A stretch of DNA of 64,000 bases from Undibacterium piscinae (GTDB lineage Bacteria; Pseudomonadota; Gammaproteobacteria; Burkholderiales; Burkholderiaceae_D): NCBI GenBank assembly GCA_003970805.2, contig CP051152.1:2356001-2420000 (forward strand), written 5' to 3'. The position numbers were made by a program, and so were the translations under genes. Shown here one piece after another: positions 53,527 through 63,603 of this stretch. Position 1 is the first letter of the stretch. Each line of letters begins with the position of its first letter. Under the pieces are notes generated by a model. That model was not told the origin of the DNA, did no database searches, and worked only from the letters and a program-made list of their open reading frames with translations.

Positions 53527-54974
53527 CTTGCGGATCGAGCACGATGAAATCGGCTTCGGCACCGGCCACAAAATTACCGATAGTGCCTTCCAGCTGCATG
53601 CTGCGTGCGCCACCCAGCGTGGCCAGGTAAAACATGCGCAAGGCCGGCAGATAAGTGCCACCCATGCGCGCCACCTTATACGCTTCGTTCATGGTTTGCA
53701 GCATGGAAAACGAGGTGCCGCCGCCGACATCGGTAGCCATTGACAAAGGTACCTGCAGCGCATCGGCACGTTCGAAATCAAACAGGTGCACTGCAATAAG
53801 TTGGAAGTAGGGCATCGGCTTCGGCACCGGCCACAAAATTACCGATAGTGCCTTCCAGCTGCATGCTGCGTGCGCCACCCAGCGTGGCAGGTAAAACGCG
53901 CAAGGCCGGCAGATAAGTGCCACCCATGCGCGCCACCTTATACGCTTCGTTCATGGTTTGCAGCATGGAAAACGAGGTGCCGCCGCCGACATCGGTAGCC
54001 ATTGACAAAGGTACCTGCAGCGCATCGGCACGTTCGAAATCAAACAGGCCACTGCCCAGGAATAAGTTGGAAGTAGGGCAAAACGAGACCGCCGACTGGG
54101 TCTCTGCCATGCGCACCCTATCGGCATCATCAAGCCAGATGCAATGCGCATACATGGAGCGCGGACGCAGCATGCCGTAATGATCGTAGACATCCATATA
54201 GCTGCGCGCTTGCGGGAACAGGGATTTCACCCATGCCACTTCATCGGTATTTTCTGCCACATGGGTCTGCAGATAGGTGTCCGGATACGCGCGCGCCAGT
54301 TCACCGGCCAATTGCATTTGCGCCTCGCTCGAGGTCGGGGCAAAGCGTGGCGTGATCGCATACAACTGGCGACCGCGCTTATGCCACTTCTTGATCAGGT
54401 CTTCACTCTCGCGGGCACCGCTTTCGGCGGTATCGCGCAAGAAATCAGGGCAATTTCTGTCCATCATGACCTTACCGGCCACCATGCGCAGATTGCGCGC
54501 TTCGCTTTCGGCAAAGAAAGCCTCAACCGATTCCGGATGCACGGTGCAATACACCATGGCGGTGGTGGTGCCACAGCGCAGCAACTCCTTGATGAAAAAA
54601 TGCGCGACTTCACCGGCATGCGCCGGATCGGCAAACTTGCGTTCGGTCGGGAACGTATAGGTATCGAGCCATGGCAACAGACCCGGTGCCGGCGAAGCGA
54701 TCATGTCGGTTTGCGGGTAATGGATATGGGTATCGATGAAACCGGGCATGATCAGCTTGCCGCGGTAGTCGTGTACTACGCAGCCTTCCGGCAAACTGGC
54801 GTGCAACTGGGCATAATCACCGGCGGCTTGTACTTTGCCGCCCCTGATGATGAGCAAGCCGTCTTCATGCCAGGCAAACGCCTGCTGGTGAAATGCCGGG
54901 TCATTGCTGAAATGCAGCACACTGGCGCGGTAAGCTTGTAAGTCGTTGGTAGTGGTGGAATTGCTGATGGCCAT
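53427..54974 (-). pseudogene. guaD: Guanine deaminase with internal 265-bp duplication
   Basis: Guanine deaminase converts guanine to xanthine. ATG 54974 behind AAGGA. Metal motifs: MPGFIDTHIHYPQTDM, QTHVAENTDEV, FCPTSNLFLGSGLF and TDVGGGTSFSMLQTM. At about 53816 the frame exits (AEADALLPTYC) because a 265-bp segment is present twice (53551-53815 and 53816-54080), and 265 is not a multiple of three. The downstream copy continues properly (AGAEADFIVLDPQATPLLAR and MLGDDRTVA) to the junction with puuD near 53427, where the last residues are lost. The copies differ by a few small indels. Removing one copy restores a near-full enzyme. Confidence 0.87.
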
Positions 54975-55072
54975 CGTGGCGCGTCCTTAAAGTAGCATTA
55001 TTTTGTCGTTTGTTTGTCAATTAGCTTTGCAGCAGGGTGCTACGGCGCGCAGTCTTCTGGCGCCGTAGCCAG

Positions 55073-56278
55073 CTAGTGGCATGCTGCTAAAGCATCCTGA
55101 TTTGGCGCCGCCGGGCTATGCTCAGCCAACTGTGTTTGTATCTGAGTTTGCGTCTGATTTGGCGGCGAAGTTGGCGGCTGTTCTGGTGGCTGTATGTTCT
55201 GCGCTGACTGCGGCGGCTGCGCTTGTTGCTGTGCCTGTTGCTGTGCTTGTCTATCCTGCTCCAGTTGTTCCCATACCTGGAGTAATTGTGCCGCGATCGA
55301 GGCGGCTATCACTGCCGGTTGCTTGCCGCGTATGCCTGGCAAGCCTATCGGGCAAACCATGCGCTCCAGACTAGCTGGCGTGACACCGCGTTCGCGCAAC
55401 CTATGCTCAAACTGCATGCGTTTGGTATGCGAACCTATCAGGCCGAACCAGGCAAAATCATTGCGGCGCAGTATATGGTCGGTCAGATGCTGATCCAGCA
55501 GATGGCTATGGGTCAGCACCAGAAACGACACACCGGCCGGTGCGCAGTCTATCAGAGCCTCGGGACTATCAGTCGCTTCGACCGTGACATTGCGCGGCAA
55601 GACGGCGGGGAACATATCTTCCCTTTCGTCTACCCAGGTGATACGGCACGGTAATTCAGCCAGCGCCCGGACGATGGCTGCACCGACATGGCCGGCGCCA
55701 AACAACATCAGATGGGGCGTATCGGCCAGACAGGCATCGAGCAGATAGCGCTGTCCGTTGGCATCCAGCAGCAGTTGGGTGCCCTGGGTGGCGAAGGTCG
55801 TTTGTATCGTTTTTGTCAGTTGCGCCAGCAAAGGCGCAGCTAGCTGCGCTCCCGATAACTGGCTGGCGCTTTGATCGAACAGCGCCACCGCATCGGCTGC
55901 ATCAAGCGCCAGCAGTCGCCAGCTATCTTGGCCGAGATTGAGGCGCTGCCGAATCTCGCTCAGGTTGCGCTCGTCGGTGAGACGCTCGAACGCCAGATGC
56001 ACGACGCCACCGCAGCACTGGCCCAGAGCCGGTCCCAGCGGAAAACGCTCTAGCCTGCGTTGTGCCGCCAGACTATCGTCCGGCAGCGCCAGCATCTGGC
56101 GCGCAATCTCGATAGCACGCAATTCCAGATGGCCGCCACCGATAGTGTCAAAGCTATGCTGTGACGTCACCCGCATTTTTGCCCCCGCTTCACGCGGACC
56201 GGAACCGACAACTTTCGCCACCGTCACCAGTATCTGAGGGCAGTTCTGTGCAGCGGGAACATCGAGCCAGTGATGCAT
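55073..56278 (-). CDS. xdhC: XdhC, xanthine dehydrogenase maturation factor
   Basis: 401 aa. Binds and sulfurates the molybdenum cofactor for XdhB. Conserved ILVTVAKVVGSGPREAGAKM, FDTIGGGHLE, GPALGQCCGGVVHLAFE, LMLFGAGHVGAAIVRAL and FAWFGLIGSHTKR are intact. After residue ~325 there is a Gln/Pro/Ala-rich tail (AQQQAQQQAQPPQSAQ and on, ~70 residues) beyond the usual family end, without known function. Ends the operon xdhA-xdhB-xdhC. Confidence 0.93.
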   Translation of the reverse strand: MHHWLDVPAAQNCPQILVTVAKVVGSGPREAGAKMRVTSQHSFDTIGGGHLELRAIEIARQMLALPDDSLAAQRRLERFPLGPALGQCCGGVVHLAFERLTDERNLSEIRQRLNLGQDSWRLLALDAADAVALFDQSASQLSGAQLAAPLLAQLTKTIQTTFATQGTQLLLDANGQRYLLDACLADTPHLMLFGAGHVGAAIVRALAELPCRITWVDEREDMFPAVLPRNVTVEATDSPEALIDCAPAGVSFLVLTHSHLLDQHLTDHILRRNDFAWFGLIGSHTKRMQFEHRLRERGVTPASLERMVCPIGLPGIRGKQPAVIAASIAAQLLQVWEQLEQDRQAQQQAQQQAQPPQSAQNIQPPEQPPTSPPNQTQTQIQTQLAEHSPAAPNQDALAACH

Positions 56279-56296
56279 AGCGTCCTCTTTTCCGGC

Positions 56297-58679
56297 TTAG
56301 GCGGCGTTAGCCAGTTTGCTGACGGCAGCAATCGACTTCAGAATCGCTTCGCTGGTCGCGGGGGAATTCAAAGGCGGATGGAACTTATGCCCGCCGACGC
56401 TGGCGGCGGCATCGCGGATCGCAAAAAAATACCGAGAACGGCAACAGTAAAGGTGGTTCACCAACGGCCTTCGACCTATGGATGCTGTCTTGCACATTGC
56501 GGTTCTTAAACAATGCGACGCGGAAGTCTTGCGGACAATCCGAAACCGCCGGAATCTTGTACGTCGAGGGCGCATGCGTCATCAGTTTGCCACCCGGATT
56601 CCACCACAACTCTTCGGTAGTCAGCCAGCCCATGCCCTGTATGAAAGCGCCCTCAACCTGGCCGATATCAATGGCAGGATTGAGCGACTGGCCGGCATCG
56701 TACAGCGCATCGGCGCGCAGCAGTTTCCATTCGCCGGTCAGGGTATCGACGATCACTTCCGAGACCGAGGCACCGTAAGAGAAATACGAGAACGGATTGC
56801 CGCTCATGGTTTTCGGATCCCAATGCAGGCCGGGCGTGGCGTAAAAGCCGTCTGACCACAGTTGCACCCTGGCCAGATAAGCCAACCGCACCACTTCTTC
56901 AAACGCGATACTCAGTCCATTTACCTGCACCAGACCATCGCTGAAACTGACCGTGGCCAGTTCGCCGCCATAGGTCTTGACGGCAAATTCCGCCAGGCGC
57001 TGACGTATGGTGTGAGCGGCATCCTGCGCCGCCTTGCCATTGAGATCGGCACCGGTAGAGGCGGCGGTCGCCGAGGTATTCGCAACCTTGCTGGTATCGG
57101 TGGCGGTAGCGCGCACCAGCGACAGCTTAATCCCCAGCTCATGCGCCACGACCTGGCAGACCTTGGTATTGATACCCTGGCCCATTTCACAGCCGCCATG
57201 GTTGACCAGCACCGAACCATCGGTATAGACATGCACCAGAGCGCCGGCCTGATTGAAATGCGTGACATTAAATGCGATGCCGAATTTCAGCGGAGTCAGC
57301 GCCAGGCCTTTTTTCAGGACAGGGCTGCTGGCATTGAAGGCCTGCACGGCAGCGCGGCGCTGACGGTAATCGCTGCTCGCTTCCAGTTCTGCCACCAGTT
57401 CATGGATGACGTTATCCACCACTTTTTGACCGTATTGGGTAACGTTGCGGCCTTCTTCGTCGTTACGGCCATAGAAATTGACTTTACGGATATCCAGCGC
57501 ATCCTGCCCCAACTCACGGGCGATCTCATCCATGATGTATTCAATCGCAATCGCCCCTTGCGGTCCGCCAAAACCACGGAACGCGGTATTCGACTGGGTA
57601 TTGGTCTTGCCGCACATGGCGCGGATATCGACATCACCCAGATAATAGGTGTTATCGAAATGGCAGACTGCGCGAGTCGCCACCGGTGCCGACAAATCAG
57701 CCGAAAATCCGGCGCGCGACACCATCTCGACTTTGGCACCCAGAATGCGGCCAGTATCGTCATAGCCGACTTCATATTCATAATCAAAGCAATGACGCTT
57801 GCCGGTCACCAGCATGTCGTCATCGCGGTCGGCGCGTAATTTCACCGGACGTTTCAGCAAGGAGGCGCAAATCGCCGCCAACGCCGCCCACAATGCCGAT
57901 TGCGATTCTTTACCACCGAAACCACCGCCCATACGACGGCATTCGACCACGATATTGTGTGAATGCAGCTTCAGCGCATGCGCCACCACGTGTTGCATTT
58001 CGGTCGGATGCTGGGTCGAGCACAGCACCAACATGCCCTGGTCTTCTTTCGGAATCGCGTAAGAAATCTGGCCTTCCAGATAAAACTGCTCCTGCCCGCC
58101 TACCGACCATGCGCCCTTGACGCGGTGTGGCGAGTTTTCCAAGGCGATCTGCGCATCACCACGCTGCAAACGCATAGGCGGCACCACAAACGACTGGGCT
58201 TGCTTAGCTTGCTGCGGCGTCAGTATCGCCGGCAATTCTGCATAGCTGATATTGGCTTTGCGGGCGGCACGGCGCGCATTGTCATGGCTGTCCGCCACTA
58301 CCACAAACACCGGCTGACCGACATATTCGACCAGACCTTCCGACAGGATAGGATCGTCGTGGATGATAGGGCCGCAATCATTGGTGCCGGGAATATCTTT
58401 GGCGGTGTACACGGCGACCACACCGGGTGATTTCTTTACCGCTTCCAGATCCATGGACAAAATATTCGCATGGGCCTTGGACGACAAACCCAGCGCCGCA
58501 TGCAAAGTACCTTGCACTTCGGCGACATCATCGGTATAGGTAGCTTCGCCCAGTACATGCAGCACGGCCGATTCGTGGGCGCGCGACAACCCGACTTCAG
58601 CCCAGGCGGCAGGGGTAGCAGGGGCAGCGGAAGAGGCGGCGGCTAATGGTGACAGAAAGGCGTCGACTTGCTTGTTCAT
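56297..58679 (-). pseudogene. xdhB: Xanthine dehydrogenase large (Mo) subunit, one homopolymer frameshift near the end
   Basis: About 790 residues with ATG at 58679 behind AAGGAAG. Mo-cofactor and substrate motifs: GLSRAHESAVLHVLGEATYTDD, VGGQEQFYLEGQ, RMGGGFGGKESQ, AFRGFGGPQG and NHGGCEMGQGINTK. Near the C-terminus SKAVGEPPLLLPFSVFF should continue AIRDAAASVGGHKFHPPLN, but a T7 run (56423-56429 as A7 on the plus strand) shifts the frame and the main frame stops at 56385. With T6 the protein would end at 56297. Only the last 45 residues are affected. Single-base error or true mutation. Confidence 0.92.
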
Positions 58680-58694
58680 CGGAGACTTCCTTTC

Positions 58695-60191
58695 TTAAGA
58701 GTTGGCCATGGCATGAGCGAAAGCGCTGATGCTGTTTGGTGTCAGTGCGGCATCCGGACGGGTTTCCAGCCAAAAACGACGCAATAGGTTTTGTGCGGTA
58801 GCCATGCGGTAGCCAGCGGAGGCGCGCATATCGCTCAGCGGTGTGTAATCCTGTTCCAGCATCGCCATCGCCTGCTTCAGGCTAGCCTCATTCCAGACCT
58901 GGCCATTGAGCGCGGCTTCGGCGTGCGGGGCCCGTCGGGAGGTCGCAGCCATACCGCCGTAAGCGATATGGGCGTCGCGCACAATGTCGCCGTCCAGCGT
59001 GATCGCATACGCCGCGCAGACCGCCGAGATATCCTGGTCATAGCGTTTGGCCAGCTTATAAGTGCGGAAATGCTGATTTGGGCGTGGCAACGGAATCCGT
59101 ACTGCCGCCACAAATTCGCCGGGCCGCATATCTTTTTTCATGTAATCGAGATAGAAGTCTTGCAGCAACAAAACTCGTTGGCCGTCTGCGCCATGCAACA
59201 CAATCTCGGCACCGAGCGCAATCATCCATGGTGCAGAATCACCGATAGGCGAACCATTGGCGACACTGCCGCCCAGAGTGCCGGTATTGCGGATAGGCTG
59301 AGAAGCGAAGCGCTGCCACATCTCCGTCAATTCGTCGGGATAATGCCGGCATACCGCGCCATAGGCATCGTTGAGGTTGACACCGGCACCGATTTCCAGC
59401 TTGCCATCGCGTTCCGTGATCGTTTGCAGTTCCGCCACTTCACGTACGTAGATAATGTCACCCAAATCGCGCATCTGCTTGGTCACCCACAGGCCGACAT
59501 CGGTAGAGCCGGACAAAATGCAAGCCTGCGGCTTGGCGGCGCGGATTTCTACCAATTGCGCCAGCGTACGCGGGGCATGGAAAGTCTGGCTGCCGCTGTC
59601 GTTTTGGTAGACAAACATCTGGTCGCGCTGCAAAGCTTGCAGGGAACTCTGTAGTGCGGCCTGATCGAAATTCACTGCAGGCAATTCACCCATGCGCGTA
59701 GCGGCATCAATGATGGGGCGATAACCGGTGCAGCGGCACAGATTGCCGGACAGGGTTTCATCAACTTCCTTGCGGCAGGGCGCAGTTTTGCCATCGCCGC
59801 GTTGTTCTTTCTTCAGATACAGACTCCACAGCGACATCGCGATACCCGGCGTACAGAAGCCGCATTGCGAACCATGGCATTCAACCAGCGCCTGTTGTAC
59901 CGGATGCATATCACCATCCGGCTGCTTTAAGTCTTCGACCGTAAACAGCGCCTTGCCATCTAAGGTAGGCATGAACTGTATGCAGGAATTGACCGATTTC
60001 ATCTCCACTTTGCCGTCCTTCATTTCGGCAATCACGACGGTACAGGCACCACAATCGCCTTCGGCACAGCCTTCCTTGGTGCCGGTGCAATGCCGGTCTT
60101 CACGCAAATGCTGCAGGATAGTGCGGGTAGGCGCGACATCGGCGACCTCTTGTAGCTGCCCCTGGAAATAAAATCGAATTGCTTCCGACAT
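58695..60191 (-). CDS. xdhA: Xanthine dehydrogenase small (FeS/FAD) subunit
   Basis: 498 aa from ATG 60191 (MSEAIRFYF), with GGAGA before it; an in-frame extension to 60233 is less likely. N-terminal [2Fe-2S] motif KEGCAEGDCGACTVVI, second cluster CGFCTPGIAMSLW and GNLCRCTGYRPI, then the FAD domain (ILSGSTDVGLWVTKQ, NTGTLGGSVANGSPIGDSAP). Transfers electrons from the Mo site in XdhB to NAD+. Start of xdhABC; converts hypoxanthine/xanthine to urate for PuuD. Confidence 0.95.
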   Translation of the reverse strand: MSEAIRFYFQGQLQEVADVAPTRTILQHLREDRHCTGTKEGCAEGDCGACTVVIAEMKDGKVEMKSVNSCIQFMPTLDGKALFTVEDLKQPDGDMHPVQQALVECHGSQCGFCTPGIAMSLWSLYLKKEQRGDGKTAPCRKEVDETLSGNLCRCTGYRPIIDAATRMGELPAVNFDQAALQSSLQALQRDQMFVYQNDSGSQTFHAPRTLAQLVEIRAAKPQACILSGSTDVGLWVTKQMRDLGDIIYVREVAELQTITERDGKLEIGAGVNLNDAYGAVCRHYPDELTEMWQRFASQPIRNTGTLGGSVANGSPIGDSAPWMIALGAEIVLHGADGQRVLLLQDFYLDYMKKDMRPGEFVAAVRIPLPRPNQHFRTYKLAKRYDQDISAVCAAYAITLDGDIVRDAHIAYGGMAATSRRAPHAEAALNGQVWNEASLKQAMAMLEQDYTPLSDMRASAGYRMATAQNLLRRFWLETRPDAALTPNSISAFAHAMANS

Positions 60192-60454
60192 AGGTGTCTC
60201 CATATTTAAATACTTATGCGTAGAGGTTAGCATTCACGGCACGTGGCACTATACGTAAAATCTGATGTTAACTATCAGTTTTTTTCAATATTTTCTAGAG
60301 TGCCTTGCAGCCGGTTTCACGGACGAATGCCAGACGCCAATGGATTCAGCATAACTTACCGATATCAGTATAGGCAGTTTAATAAAAAAGCGCCCGGCTG
60401 CTGTGAACTGCACCCCAAAAGTTGGACACCAGTCCTAACTTTTGGGGTGTTTTT

Positions 60455-60982
60455 ATGAGTAAGTACACGAAGCAGTTTAAATTAGGCGTCGTTAAACGGT
60501 ATCTCAACAAGTCGACCAGCTTCAACGCCATCGGGCAGCATTACTGTATTAATGGGTCGATAGTGCGTCGCTGGGTAAAGCGCTACGAGCACTACGGCGC
60601 TGAAGGTCTCGGAAAGAAGTTCAGCCATTACAACCTGGAGTTCAGGCTCTCGGTATTGCAACACATGTGGGATCAGCAGCTCTCCTATGCAGAAACCGCA
60701 CTCGTGTTTGATATCCGCAGCCCAGGTTGCCTCGGAGTCTGGGAACGCAGTTATCATAGCGGTGGTATCGACGCCTTAACTCCACGCACCCGAGGACGCC
60801 CTAAAAACATGTCAGCCCCACCAACACCAAAAGCACCGCACGCCAAAGAAGATGAAAGCCGCAGCCACGAAGAATTGCTGGCGGAAGTGGCTTATCTGCG
60901 CATGGAGAATGCCTACCTAAAAAAGTTAAAAGCCTTAGTTCAGCAACAAGCACAGACAACACCGCGCAACAAGCGCAAGTAG
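60455..60982 (+). CDS. IS3 family transposase OrfA
   Basis: About 175 aa. Helix-turn-helix domains (FKLGVVKRYLNKSTSFNAIGQHYCINGSIVRRWV and a second similar one) and a C-terminal leucine-zipper-like helix (LLAEVAYLRMENAYLKKLKAL). The slippery run ctaaaaaagtt (60917-60927; A6G) lies in the last codons. A -1 shift there joins OrfA to OrfB, whose frame is open from the run onward, giving the OrfAB transposase as usual for IS150-type elements. Confidence 0.93.
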   Translation: MSKYTKQFKLGVVKRYLNKSTSFNAIGQHYCINGSIVRRWVKRYEHYGAEGLGKKFSHYNLEFRLSVLQHMWDQQLSYAETALVFDIRSPGCLGVWERSYHSGGIDALTPRTRGRPKNMSAPPTPKAPHAKEDESRSHEELLAEVAYLRMENAYLKKLKALVQQQAQTTPRNKRK

Positions 60983-61818
60983 TGCAAGAACTAAGGCAGC
61001 AGTACCCGATAGCCGGCTTGCTCAAACTTGCCGGTCTGGCACGCAGTACGTTTTACTATCAACAGAAAGCCTTGCTGGCAGCAGATAAATATGCGGATTT
61101 GAAGGGCCGCATCCGCAGCATTTACGCACGCCATAAGGGGCGTTATGGTTATAGGCGCATCACCGCGACCATCCAGAAAATGGGTACGCTTGTAAACCAC
61201 AAGACAGTGCAGAGATTGATGACGTCGCTCGGACTCAAGTCACTGGTCAGAATCAAAAAATACCGTTCCTACAAGGGCGACGTGGGCTGTGCTGCGCCCA
61301 ATATTTTACAACGTCAGTTCGAGGCACAAGAGCCGAATCAGAAGTGGGTAACGGATGTGACGGAATTTAATGTTGCCAGAGAAAAGTTGTATCTCTCCCC
61401 GGTATTGGATTTGTACAATGGCGAAATTATTGCCTATGAGACGTCCAGACGCCCGGTGTTTGAAATGGTGAGCAACATGCTCAAGAAAGCGTTGGTCAAA
61501 TTAAAGCCAGGCGAAAAGCCAGTCTTGCATTCGGATCAGGGGTGGCAATATCGAATGCCCGCCTACCAACGGCTACTCGGGAAAAATCAAGTCACACAGA
61601 GCATGTCACGCAAAGGAAACTGTCTCGACAATGCAGCGATGGAAAGCTTTTTTGCAGTGCTGAAGTCTGAGTATTTTTACCTCGACAAATTTAAAAGCAT
61701 TGATGAGCTTCAAAAAGGGCTGGCAAAGTATATTCACTACTATAATTACGATCGCATTAAGATGAAACTAAAAGGGCTGAGCCCTGTGCAATACAGAACC
61801 CAGCCCTTGGTAACCTAA
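60982..61818 (+). CDS. IS3 family transposase OrfB (DDE)
   Basis: 278 aa counted from GTG 60982, normally made as the C-terminal part of OrfAB. Catalytic motifs: KWVTDVTEF (Asp), VLHSDQGWQYR (Asp) and SRKGNCLDNAAMESFFAVLKSE (Glu, DDE with 35-residue spacing), HTH-like RYGYRRIT before them. Intact, so the element may be mobile. Confidence 0.95.
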   Translation: MQELRQQYPIAGLLKLAGLARSTFYYQQKALLAADKYADLKGRIRSIYARHKGRYGYRRITATIQKMGTLVNHKTVQRLMTSLGLKSLVRIKKYRSYKGDVGCAAPNILQRQFEAQEPNQKWVTDVTEFNVAREKLYLSPVLDLYNGEIIAYETSRRPVFEMVSNMLKKALVKLKPGEKPVLHSDQGWQYRMPAYQRLLGKNQVTQSMSRKGNCLDNAAMESFFAVLKSEYFYLDKFKSIDELQKGLAKYIHYYNYDRIKMKLKGLSPVQYRTQPLVT

Positions 61819-61928
61819 GCAATTAATCTGTCCAACTTAATGGGGTCAGTTCACTGTCGCCGGGCGCTTTTTTTGAACAAAAATGGCCGCCCCCCAAAAA
61901 AAAGGCCACCGCTAACTGAGCCTAAAGA

Positions 61929-62807
61929 TTAGAAATGCGCTTCGAGTTGCACGAAAGGCGCAGAAATATGACCGGCCTTATTCAGGACACCGGTAAATCC
62001 AGCCGCCTTTTCATCGTTACCGAATTTATTATTCCAGTAGCGATAGCCTACGCCCGCATAGTAAGTATCTTTCTTGCCTGCCAGCGAACCGACATCGAAC
62101 ATCACCAGAGCATCAAGCAAGGTTTCAGTCGTAGTTTCTATACCTGTACCTTTACCGGTGCCCTTAGGACCGGTAACGCTCATGAAGCCTTTGAAGTTCG
62201 CCGGCACACCTGCGTTGAAAGGAATTCCCCACACCACATTGAGCTGAGCCGCCACATCAAAATCCTGCTTGCCACCGGCAAATTTACTATTATTAGTCTC
62301 TTTATACGCTTGCAGACCGAGGTTCAGGTAACCGGATGGCAAGGCAAATTGCACCGTAGGGCCAAATAAGAAAGCCAGCGGTTGCGCTGCATTTTCATTA
62401 TTTTTAGAACCTGCATTGAAACCGGTAGTGATCGCGATATCCTTGACGACACCAAACTTCATGCTGCTGCCGGTCAGGCTGCTCAGATTGAGGTTATTGC
62501 GGTAAATCGCAAACACTTCCTGCGCGCCGGCGGTGCTGCCGTTAGCCGGATCCTTGCTGTCCGATTTCAGGATATCGACATTGAAATAATTGCTGCCGTA
62601 TTTAAATCCGCTGATGTGCTCCAGCGAGACGATGTGTTTTGCGACATCAACTTTATTACCTGCTGCATCAACAATGAACCCGCTTTCTTTTGGGATATAG
62701 CGATAATTAATTGAGGTATCGCTCCAGTCGGAGGCAGAAGCTGTAGCACTGCAACTGATTGCGACTGCCATGACAAGGTGTTTTACTGCGTGAGTGTTAC
62801 GGGACAT
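61929..62807 (-). CDS. Tsx-like outer-membrane nucleoside channel
   Basis: 292 aa with signal peptide (HLVMAVAISCSATASA, cleavage before SDWSD) and C-terminal aromatic EAHF typical of beta-barrels. The family-like start SDWSDTSINYRYIP, HISGFKYGSNYFNVDILKSD and VGYRYWNNKFGND fit the OmpK/Tsx nucleoside-channel family. AGGAG site before ATG. Placed between purine catabolism genes and the nucleoside-type ABC transporter gene, so it likely imports purine nucleosides across the outer membrane. Its terminator is split by IS3. Confidence 0.85.
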   Translation of the reverse strand: MSRNTHAVKHLVMAVAISCSATASASDWSDTSINYRYIPKESGFIVDAAGNKVDVAKHIVSLEHISGFKYGSNYFNVDILKSDSKDPANGSTAGAQEVFAIYRNNLNLSSLTGSSMKFGVVKDIAITTGFNAGSKNNENAAQPLAFLFGPTVQFALPSGYLNLGLQAYKETNNSKFAGGKQDFDVAAQLNVVWGIPFNAGVPANFKGFMSVTGPKGTGKGTGIETTTETLLDALVMFDVGSLAGKKDTYYAGVGYRYWNNKFGNDEKAAGFTGVLNKAGHISAPFVQLEAHF

Positions 62808-63603
62808 GTATAGACTCCTGGTGGTTAGGTTTTTCGATTTAACGCCATTTGAAATAACGCCAGAGGAAATTGCGGTGATTGAAATTAGTTATGTCCTGCC
62901 ACTTATACTGATGACATGACCTGCTACTTTCGGTTCAAAGCTGAGAGCTGCCATGATGATGTGATGCACTCACTTCTCTTCGATCTATGCATCCGTACTT
63001 GAATACAAGATACTTTGTATTAGGCAAGTCCCATGCCATCAACACGCATACCAAGCGAATACCAAAGCCACGATCGCTTTGCCCGTACACCAACAAAAAA
63101 CACGCCATACCAAATCCATACAGTGCCACATAACACCGCATTCTTAAGACCCTTGCACTCTTTCCGTGCATCAATATGGTGACCTTGCATACCCGCATAA
63201 GCAGGCACGCCAGTCCCGCTTCGCGGATTCGCCAATTTATTCGCAGACTGAGTGGCTAACTGAGTGATTTAATAGGGACTAAATTTAGCGACTTAAATTT
63301 CCTGCCATCAAATAGTTAACATCATTTATTGCATATAATGTGAAGTATCGAGAATGCTAGTCTTTGTGCATAAGAACTTTTTTAGTTCGGCATGAATTTT
63401 GCTAGTAATAGCAAATGAACGACGATATTCGGAGCAGTTTGAGAACACTTTAGCGTTTTCAATTCTGCCTAGCAATGCTTCCCCCTATTGATATATTCGT
63501 AGCTTTAACAAGGCGTATCGACAGTTAGGCCCAGGCCTGCTGGCTACGCAATTGTGTAAAGCTTGTCGCAGCCGCGTTAAAAAAGAGTGAGGCAGCCCAT
63601 TTC
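62808..63603. other. Long intergenic region with REP-like element, no supported gene
   Basis: About 800 bp between divergent porin and ABC genes. Around 63187-63235 gcatacccgcataagcaggcacgcc and cccgcttcgcggattcgcc match the vocabulary of common REP-type elements (on the minus strand GGCGTGCCTGCTTATGCGGG). Minus-strand frames of 70-87 codons here are not protein-like. The AT-rich part at 63250-63450 may carry the ABC-operon promoter. Confidence 0.5.

Larger units (their letters stand above)
60404..61853 (+). mobile_element. IS3 family (IS150-like) insertion sequence in a terminator loop
   Basis: 1450 bp with imperfect ends: tgaactgcaccccaaaagtt at 60404 and, inward from 61853, tgaactgaccccattaagtt. 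A 3-bp target duplication ctg flanks it (60401-60403 and 61854-61856). The insertion splits a terminator stem, whose arms gcgcccggc (60390-60398) and gccgggcgc (61859-61867) remain on either side. Confidence 0.92.
60390..61867 (-). terminator. Porin-gene terminator interrupted by IS3
   Basis: Before insertion the site would read aaaaaagcgcccggc-tgctgtc-gccgggcgcttttttt, a 9-bp GC-rich stem with T-runs on both strands, downstream of the Tsx-like porin gene and upstream of xdhA. The IS sits in the 7-base loop, separating the arms by about 1.46 kb. Confidence 0.75.

Noticed and set aside
56862..57839. 325-codon plus-strand frame inside xdhB
   Set aside because: Long shadow frame caused by GC-biased codon positions; XdhB motifs cover the region on the minus strand.
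62935..63235. Minus-strand frames of 70-87 codons with PAYAG-type words
   Set aside because: Correspond to a REP-like repeat, not to a protein family.
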